Shown: positions 59,187-64,000 of the stretch, one piece after another | How positions within the stretch are numbered: position 1 is the first letter of the stretch | Layout: every line of letters begins with the position of its first letter | Origin: Scytonema sp045865695 | GTDB lineage: Bacteria > Cyanobacteriota > Cyanobacteriia > Cyanobacteriales > Nostocaceae | DNA length: 64,000 nt | Assembly (NCBI RefSeq): GCF_045865695.1 | Contig: NZ_BAACAP010000232.1 | Span: forward strand, 44,636-108,635 | Direction of reading: 5' to 3' | Translations under genes and position numbers: made by a program | The notes under the pieces: model-generated | What the model was told of the DNA's origin: nothing | The model's database searches: none | What the model saw: the letters and a program-made list of their open reading frames with translations, nothing else

Positions 59187-60339
59187 TGAAACCCTGCGAG
59201 ATGGAGAACAACAGGCGGGAGTGTTCTTCTCTTACGCAACCAAAAAAAACCTGGCTCACCTGATTGCCAAAACTGGGGTAGACTCGATGGCTATCATGCC
59301 CTCTATTTGCGACCTTGAAGCATCTCTTGTCAAAGTATTGGTATCAGAGGGTTTAGATAGCATCATCACCTCGTCAACAATGATGTGTCAGCGATACATC
59401 GACCAGGCTAAAGCTTACGGAGTCAAGCGCATCATCCTTTTCCATGCTGTTTCTGACCGACTTTTATTCCTGAGAGACCCCCAAATTCGTCAATCTCTTG
59501 ACTTTCAAGGTAAGACAATTGATGATAACATCCCTCAATCTATTATCGACACTACTCGCCAAAACGCTCTCGCCAAAATTCTAGATTCTTTACATTACGC
59601 TACCCACACAGCAGGACTAACAGTAGATTTCGCAGCTGAAGATGCTTCCAGAGCTAACTTTGATTTTTTAGTTCAATGCATCCGCTCCTTTAGACCCTAT
59701 GTCCAACACTTTATGCTTTGTGATACTCTAGGAATTCTTAGTCCAGAGAAGACGTATATTTGGCTCAACGATCTTCGTCAATGTACCGACGAAGCTCCTT
59801 TAGGTGTCCACTTCCATAATGATTTGGGTATGGCATTGGAAAATACTCTTCAAGCAATTACCGCCGGAGCTTCGATGGTTTCAGGCACTTTTTTGGGTAT
59901 TGGAGAACGAGCGGGAAATGTAGCTATCGAGCAGGTGTTAGACGGTTTGCGAGTTCGTTTTGGGATGGAGGTGGAAGGAATTGACTACGATGCGATCGCC
60001 CAAGTGACAAAATACATTGAGCAACTGGGGGTTCGCCCTGCTCCTCCTTACTCAAAAGCCGCGCAACGTTCCTCTTCAGGCATCCATATCAATTCTTTAG
60101 TGTACGATCGCAAGAGTTACTCTAGCTTACCTTATGAAGAATTAGAAGTTCTGTTTGGCAAATTTAGCGGAGCAAGTAATTTCCAGTACCTTTTTGAGAA
60201 ACAACTGCAAAGACCCCAACCCAAACAGAGGTATGAGAAAATGCGCTCAGTTATCAAATCCCTGGCGATCGAGCAGGAATGCTGTTTTACCGCACAAGAG
60301 GTGTTGGAGTTATTCGAGCAAGGTGTTTTTGATGAGTAG
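59161..60339 (+). CDS. Isopropylmalate/homocitrate synthase-like (DRE-TIM) enzyme, copy 1
   Basis: 392 residues. KISDETLRDGEQQAG is the DRE-TIM metal and catalytic segment (Arg13, Asp14, Glu16), VHFHNDLGMALEN carries the HxH metal ligands and FLGIGERAGNVAIEQ the GxGERxGN motif. Such enzymes condense acetyl-CoA with a 2-oxo acid. No LeuA allosteric domain is present, as in homocitrate-synthase and HphA-like enzymes. It may lengthen a 2-oxo acid for a non-standard amino acid used by the NRPS. The start lies inside the NRPS-3 end. Near-duplicate at 62151-63332. Confidence 0.9.
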   Translation: MQIPLKISDETLRDGEQQAGVFFSYATKKNLAHLIAKTGVDSMAIMPSICDLEASLVKVLVSEGLDSIITSSTMMCQRYIDQAKAYGVKRIILFHAVSDRLLFLRDPQIRQSLDFQGKTIDDNIPQSIIDTTRQNALAKILDSLHYATHTAGLTVDFAAEDASRANFDFLVQCIRSFRPYVQHFMLCDTLGILSPEKTYIWLNDLRQCTDEAPLGVHFHNDLGMALENTLQAITAGASMVSGTFLGIGERAGNVAIEQVLDGLRVRFGMEVEGIDYDAIAQVTKYIEQLGVRPAPPYSKAAQRSSSGIHINSLVYDRKSYSSLPYEELEVLFGKFSGASNFQYLFEKQLQRPQPKQRYEKMRSVIKSLAIEQECCFTAQEVLELFEQGVFDE

Positions 60340-60356
60340 GTCATAGTCCTAAAATT

Positions 60357-61535
60357 ATGTTAAATTCTGCCGTTAACACCCTAAATTTAGAAGAGGAAGC
60401 TGTTCTAGATCCTGCTATCAGGTTTGAAAACCCTCTGTCCGAAAATTCTAACGCTCCAAAATCTATTTTCTTAACCGGAGCAACTGGTTTTATCGGTGCC
60501 TATTTACTGGACGAACTCCTTCATAAAACTACAGCAGATATTTATTGTCTAATCCGTTGTAGCGATGCTGAAGCAGGGAAAGAGCGTCTCAAAAAACATT
60601 TAGACTTTTACTTCCTCTGGCAGGACAGTTTCAGTTCCCGTATCATCCCTATAGTTGGAGATTTATCTCAACCGCTGCTTGGTCTTGTAGAACAACAGTT
60701 TAGCCAATTAGCTAGTCAAATCGATGTCATTTACCACAATGGATCTCATCTAGATTTTAGTGTTCCCTACTCCGTAGTGAAACCTACCAATGTTTTAGGA
60801 ACTCAGGAAATTCTCCGTTTGGCTAGTTTAACACAAACTAAACCCGTCCATTTCATTTCCACAGTAGTCGTTTTTTTTAGTCAAGCCTATTCTCAAGTTG
60901 ACCAAGTTAAAGAAACAGATATACCCGTATTTGATGCTGGTCTAAACAATAGCTATAAGCAAAGTAAATGGGTGGCAGAGCAGTTGGTAAGAATAGCACA
61001 AGAAAGAGGTTTGCCTGCCTGTATTTACCGACCGACAAGAATCATGGGGCACAGCCAAACTGGAATCTATGGGAAATTCAACAACTTCTTTCTCCAGTTT
61101 GTTAAAGCCTGCATCCAATTAGGAAAATTTCCAGCCTTAGACGTAGAACTAAACATCGTTCCAGTCGATTATTGCAGTCAGGCAATAGTTCGCTTATCCC
61201 AACAAGAAAATTCTTTAGGCAAAGCATTTCATATAGTCAATCCTCAGCCTATTTCTTGGAAAAAACTGCTTGAATTAATTGGCTCTTTAGGTTACTCTCT
61301 TAAAGAAGTTTCCTACGAGCAATGGGTAATGGAAATAAAGGATTATGCTTCTAGCAACCACTGCGAAAAAAATATGCTGGCACCATTACCAAAACTTCTG
61401 AATGCAGCCAAAGTTATAAGTGCTGAAAAACCACAATTTGATGCTCGTCAAACCATCAAAGGATTAGCAGGTACTTCTATTGCCTGTCCTCCCATAGATT
61501 TACAACTTATTTCTACCTATTTTTCATATTTTTAA
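60357..61535 (+). CDS. Free-standing thioester reductase
   Basis: 392 residues, a Lys2/Car-type extended SDR: FLTGATGFIGAYLLDELL near residues 38-55, VIYHNGSHLDF, and YKQSKWVAEQL with Tyr and Lys of YxxxK. It aligns along its whole length with residues 1-400 of the TR-C-PCP protein at 31816-34740 and stops where that reductase domain ends (STYFSYF). Known function of such domains is NADPH-dependent release of a carrier-bound acyl chain as aldehyde or alcohol. Starts 17 bases after the synthase gene. Confidence 0.9.
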   Translation: MLNSAVNTLNLEEEAVLDPAIRFENPLSENSNAPKSIFLTGATGFIGAYLLDELLHKTTADIYCLIRCSDAEAGKERLKKHLDFYFLWQDSFSSRIIPIVGDLSQPLLGLVEQQFSQLASQIDVIYHNGSHLDFSVPYSVVKPTNVLGTQEILRLASLTQTKPVHFISTVVVFFSQAYSQVDQVKETDIPVFDAGLNNSYKQSKWVAEQLVRIAQERGLPACIYRPTRIMGHSQTGIYGKFNNFFLQFVKACIQLGKFPALDVELNIVPVDYCSQAIVRLSQQENSLGKAFHIVNPQPISWKKLLELIGSLGYSLKEVSYEQWVMEIKDYASSNHCEKNMLAPLPKLLNAAKVISAEKPQFDARQTIKGLAGTSIACPPIDLQLISTYFSYF

Positions 61536-61659
61536 AAGAGTGGTTACATTTCTTAATTTGTTTATAACTGCGCTTCAACGCATAAAATCGTGTTTTTTTG
61601 ATTAAAGAAGTGCAAATATTTGGCGTTGCATAATAGAAGTATGAATTCGGGCGATCGCT

Positions 61660-62062
61660 ATGCAATGTCCAAGGTGTGCATCAACTCACATTCGTAAGAA
61701 CGGGAAAAAAGGTGGTAAACACGCATCACATATGTGTTCGCTGTGGTCGTCAATTTATAGATTCTTACGAACATCAAGGTTACTCAGAAGAATTGAAAAA
61801 AGAATGTTTAGAAATGTATCTCAATGGTTCAGGATTTCGTGCAATTGAGCGCGTGAAAAAAGTACATCATACAACCGTAATAAATTGGGTTAAACAATTA
61901 GGAAATATGTTCCAAAAAAAACCTGAATATAATGACTCCAACCATCGTCTCACAGTTAAACCTGTAAATGTAACCCCAACAGGATTCGACTTAGAGTACA
62001 AAACATGGGGTGATAGCCGAATTCATTCACTCTGGGCAAATTGGGTGGCTTTTGGGGAGTAA
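61660..62062 (+). pseudogene. IS1-family transposase remnant (InsA-like), frameshifted and truncated
   Basis: Starts MQCPRCASTHIRKNGKKGGK in one frame. A frameshift near 61715-61726 moves the rest to the next frame: HHICVRCGRQFIDSYEHQGY, then SEELKKECLEMYLNGSGFRA and VHHTTVINWVKQLG. Zinc ribbon and helix-turn-helix remain, but the DDE domain is missing, replaced by 45 unrelated residues. This is a different IS1 lineage from the one at 23440. It lies between the two duplicated synthase genes. Confidence 0.85.
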
Positions 62063-62082
62063 TTTTCTCAAAACATGGCATC

Positions 62083-62103
62083 TCCCTGTTCGGAGGTGCC
62101 AAT
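62083..62103. terminator. Small hairpin before second synthase gene
   Basis: GGCATCTCC, loop CTGTTC, GGAGGTGCC: nine paired bases with one G-U. No T-run. It follows the IS1 remnant and may be part of the element. Confidence 0.35.
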
Positions 62104-62150
62104 TATAAATGATTCCTATAAAATCTTGCAAATAGCAAATAACTTTAGTT

Positions 62151-63332
62151 ATGCAAACTCTTTGCTTAAAAATTTCTGACGAAACTCTTAGAGATGGGGA
62201 ACAACAAGCTGGAGTGTTCTTCTCCTACGCAAATAAAAAAAACCTGGCTCACCTCATAGCTAAAGCCGGGGTGGAATCCATCGTTATCATGCCAGCCATG
62301 TGCGAAACTGAAGAATCTGCGCTCCAGGCATTGATATCAGAAGGTTTAGGTAGCATTATCATCTCGGCAACAATGATGGGTCAAAAGTACATTGACCAGG
62401 CAGTAGCTTGTGGCGTCAAGCGCCTCACCCTCTTCCATGCTGTCTCTGACCGACTTCTATTCCTCAGAGATCCCCAAATTCGTCAATCTCCAGACTTTAA
62501 AGGGAAAACGATAGATGATGGTATCCCTCAGGCTGTCATCAATACTATACGCCAAAACGCGCTTAACAAAATTCTAGAAAATTTACGCTACGCCACTCGT
62601 GAAGCAGGACTGACAGTATACTTTGCGGCTGAGGATGCTTCAAGAGCTGATTTTGACTATTTAGTTGAATGCATCCGCTCCTTTGAGCCTTATGTAGACC
62701 ACTTTATGGTTTGTGATACGGTAGGAACTCTTAGCCCAGAGAAGACATACATTTGGATTAATGACCTTCGTCAGTGCACCAATGAAGCTCGTTTAGCTGT
62801 TCACTTCCACAACGACTTGGGTATGGCACTGGAAAATACCCTCCAGGCAATCATTGCTGGAGCTTCCATGGTTTCAGGAACATTTTTGGGTATCGGAGAA
62901 CGAGCAGGAAATGTAGCTCTAGAACAGGTATTAAACGGTCTACGGGTTCGCTTCGGAATAGAGGTAGAAGGGATTGACTACGATGCCATCGCCCACGTTA
63001 CCGAATACATGGAGCAACTGGGGGTTCGTCCTGCTCCTCCTTACTCTCGAGCATCTCAACGCTCAGAGTCAGGCATCCATGTCAATTCTTTTCTGTACGA
63101 TCGCAAAAGCTACTCCGATTTACCTTATCACGATCTAGAGGTTTGGTTTGGTAAAGGTAGTGGAGCAAGTAATTTTCAGTACCTTTTTGAAAACCTACTG
63201 CAAAGACCCCAACCAAGAGAGCGATATGAGAAAATGCGCTCTTGTATCAAATCCCTTGCCATCCAGCATGAACGCAGTTTCACGGCACAAGAGGTGTTAG
63301 AGTTATTTGAACAAGGTGTCTTTGATGAGTAG
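62151..63332 (+). CDS. Isopropylmalate/homocitrate synthase-like (DRE-TIM) enzyme, copy 2
   Basis: 393 residues with the same motifs as copy 1 (ISDETLRDGEQQAG, VHFHNDLGMA, GIGERAGN) and the same C-terminus EVLELFEQGVFDE. By eye about four of five residues are identical. Differences cluster in the first barrel strands (VIMPAMCETEES versus AIMPSICDLEAS), a region that can shape the 2-oxo-acid pocket, so the copies may take different substrates or be redundant. Separated from copy 1 by the reductase gene and an IS1 remnant. Confidence 0.9.
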   Translation: MQTLCLKISDETLRDGEQQAGVFFSYANKKNLAHLIAKAGVESIVIMPAMCETEESALQALISEGLGSIIISATMMGQKYIDQAVACGVKRLTLFHAVSDRLLFLRDPQIRQSPDFKGKTIDDGIPQAVINTIRQNALNKILENLRYATREAGLTVYFAAEDASRADFDYLVECIRSFEPYVDHFMVCDTVGTLSPEKTYIWINDLRQCTNEARLAVHFHNDLGMALENTLQAIIAGASMVSGTFLGIGERAGNVALEQVLNGLRVRFGIEVEGIDYDAIAHVTEYMEQLGVRPAPPYSRASQRSESGIHVNSFLYDRKSYSDLPYHDLEVWFGKGSGASNFQYLFENLLQRPQPRERYEKMRSCIKSLAIQHERSFTAQEVLELFEQGVFDE

Positions 63333-63349
63333 GTGCTATCGATTAGTGG

Positions 63350-64000
63350 TCATTTAGCTCTCACCCATTTCAACACCTTAGGATTTTTATCATAGCGATA
63401 GGTGAAGCCGTCCCTAGTAGTGATAGACTCCCCTTTGCTTGCCTTACTTCTAATAGTGGTAAGGGAATAGTGGGTTAATGCATTCATTTCCTGATGAGAA
63501 AGCCTTTCGCTTGTGCTGATTTCTAACTCATTTTGGGATTTATCTTGAGATGAATTATCTATTGTAATTTCAGCATTTTCAGAAGTATTAGTGACAATTT
63601 CTTTTGCTTTTTGTCGCCGATAATCCTGCACAGTTACAAGTTGCCAACCAGAATCTTGTGTAAGTTCCAGAACCCATTGATGATAATCAAATAGACTTTC
63701 TCGATGTCCAACACTAATAAACGTTGTTTTCGTTAATCGTAACTGTTGATATAAATTCCCTTCGTTCTTCAAATCCAAGGCACTTGTTGCTTCATCTAAG
63801 ATAGTGAAACTAGGATGAGTCACTATCAGCCTTGCAAAGGCAAGGCGTTGTTGTTCTCCTAGCGATAATATATTTTCCCAAGGAACTTCTGTATCAAAGC
63901 CTTTGACTCGATCCAGCAAGTTTTGCAGGTTGACTTGTTGCAAAACTTCTTTGAGTTCCGGGTCGGTCATTTGACGATTTGTACTAGGATAAAGTAACTG
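63350..64000 (-). CDS. ABC transporter ATP-binding C-terminal part (BacA/SbmA/YddA-like), 5' end outside window
   Basis: The frame is open to the window edge (QLLYPSTNRQMTDPELK continues upstream of ATG 63970). Visible are LSLGEQQRLAFARLIV (ABC signature), FTILDEATSALD (Walker B) and the H-loop in FISVGHRESLFDYH. The pattern is that of fused permease-ATPase proteins of the YddA/SbmA group. An unusual extension of about 100 residues follows (polar linker, then ALTHYSLTTIRSKASKGESI and a TRDGFTYRYDKNP end). Convergent with the cluster; it could export the product. Confidence 0.82.
   Translation of the reverse strand, partial: QLLYPSTNRQMTDPELKEVLQQVNLQNLLDRVKGFDTEVPWENILSLGEQQRLAFARLIVTHPSFTILDEATSALDLKNEGNLYQQLRLTKTTFISVGHRESLFDYHQWVLELTQDSGWQLVTVQDYRRQKAKEIVTNTSENAEITIDNSSQDKSQNELEISTSERLSHQEMNALTHYSLTTIRSKASKGESITTRDGFTYRYDKNPKVLKWVRAK

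Noticed and set aside
59161..63332. Homotyrosine/homophenylalanine (hph) pathway
   Set aside because: The DRE-TIM synthases resemble HphA in type, but no HphB or HphCD partners lie in the window, so the assignment is not supported.
1..64000. CRISPR array
   Set aside because: No regularly spaced direct repeats of 25-40 bases with unique spacers were seen; the heptamer array and long direct repeats do not fit.

Overview
The window looks like chromosomal DNA of a filamentous, heterocyst-type cyanobacterium (Nostocales; I cannot name the genus). The evidence is the high density of HIP1 octamers (GCGATCGC), a PEP-CTERM protein, Uma2 nucleases, a DUF6887/DUF6888 pair, a heptamer tandem repeat, many dispersed palindromic repeats, a CobN chelatase subunit and a large NRPS-type gene cluster. 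No rRNA, CRISPR array or convincing tRNA was found.

Left part (1-27.2 kb): an accessory metabolic region. It opens with a cut S51-type peptidase, then a three-gene molybdenum aldehyde/xanthine-type dehydrogenase operon (2Fe-2S, Mo, FAD subunits). A repeat-rich patch follows with Uma2 and DUF6887/6888 genes and a truncated Old-Yellow-Enzyme gene. Two redox operons come next, each facing a TetR regulator and each sharing near-identical operator-like sequence with its regulator: NTF2-like/SDR/NmrA with TetR-1, and small membrane protein/VOC/GMC/AKR/isomerase/SDR with TetR-2. Toxin-antitoxin genes (HEPN-MNT, PIN, Phd-VapC), a bestrophin, an IS1-family element and several gene relics are scattered between them.

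Middle and right part (31.1-63.3 kb): a biosynthetic gene cluster built around a 1.5-kb AT-rich divergent promoter region (46.6-48.1 kb). The leftward arm encodes an acyl-AMP ligase, ACP, HemN-like radical SAM enzyme, hydroxylase-sulfotransferase fusion, amidinotransferase, chorismate-lyase-like enzyme, Asp/Asn-type hydroxylase, two more sulfotransferases, a ThDP carboligase, an isoprenoid-synthase-like protein, an unusually ordered reductase-condensation-carrier protein, and APS kinase (PAPS supply). The rightward arm encodes three NRPS proteins (one internally deleted), two near-duplicate isopropylmalate/homocitrate-synthase-like enzymes, a free thioester reductase and, at the edge, a BacA/SbmA-like ABC transporter. 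The gene content predicts a sulfated, guanidine-bearing, possibly 4-hydroxybenzoyl-primed peptide released as an aldehyde or alcohol. This recalls the enzyme kit of saxitoxin and cylindrospermopsin clusters but on a different scaffold. I do not recognise it as a described cluster.

A window-wide oddity: five genes (DUF6888, HEPN toxin, Phd-like antitoxin, cobN, first NRPS) each carry exactly one in-frame stop with the reading frame intact on both sides. This could mean recent decay, sequencing error or readthrough.
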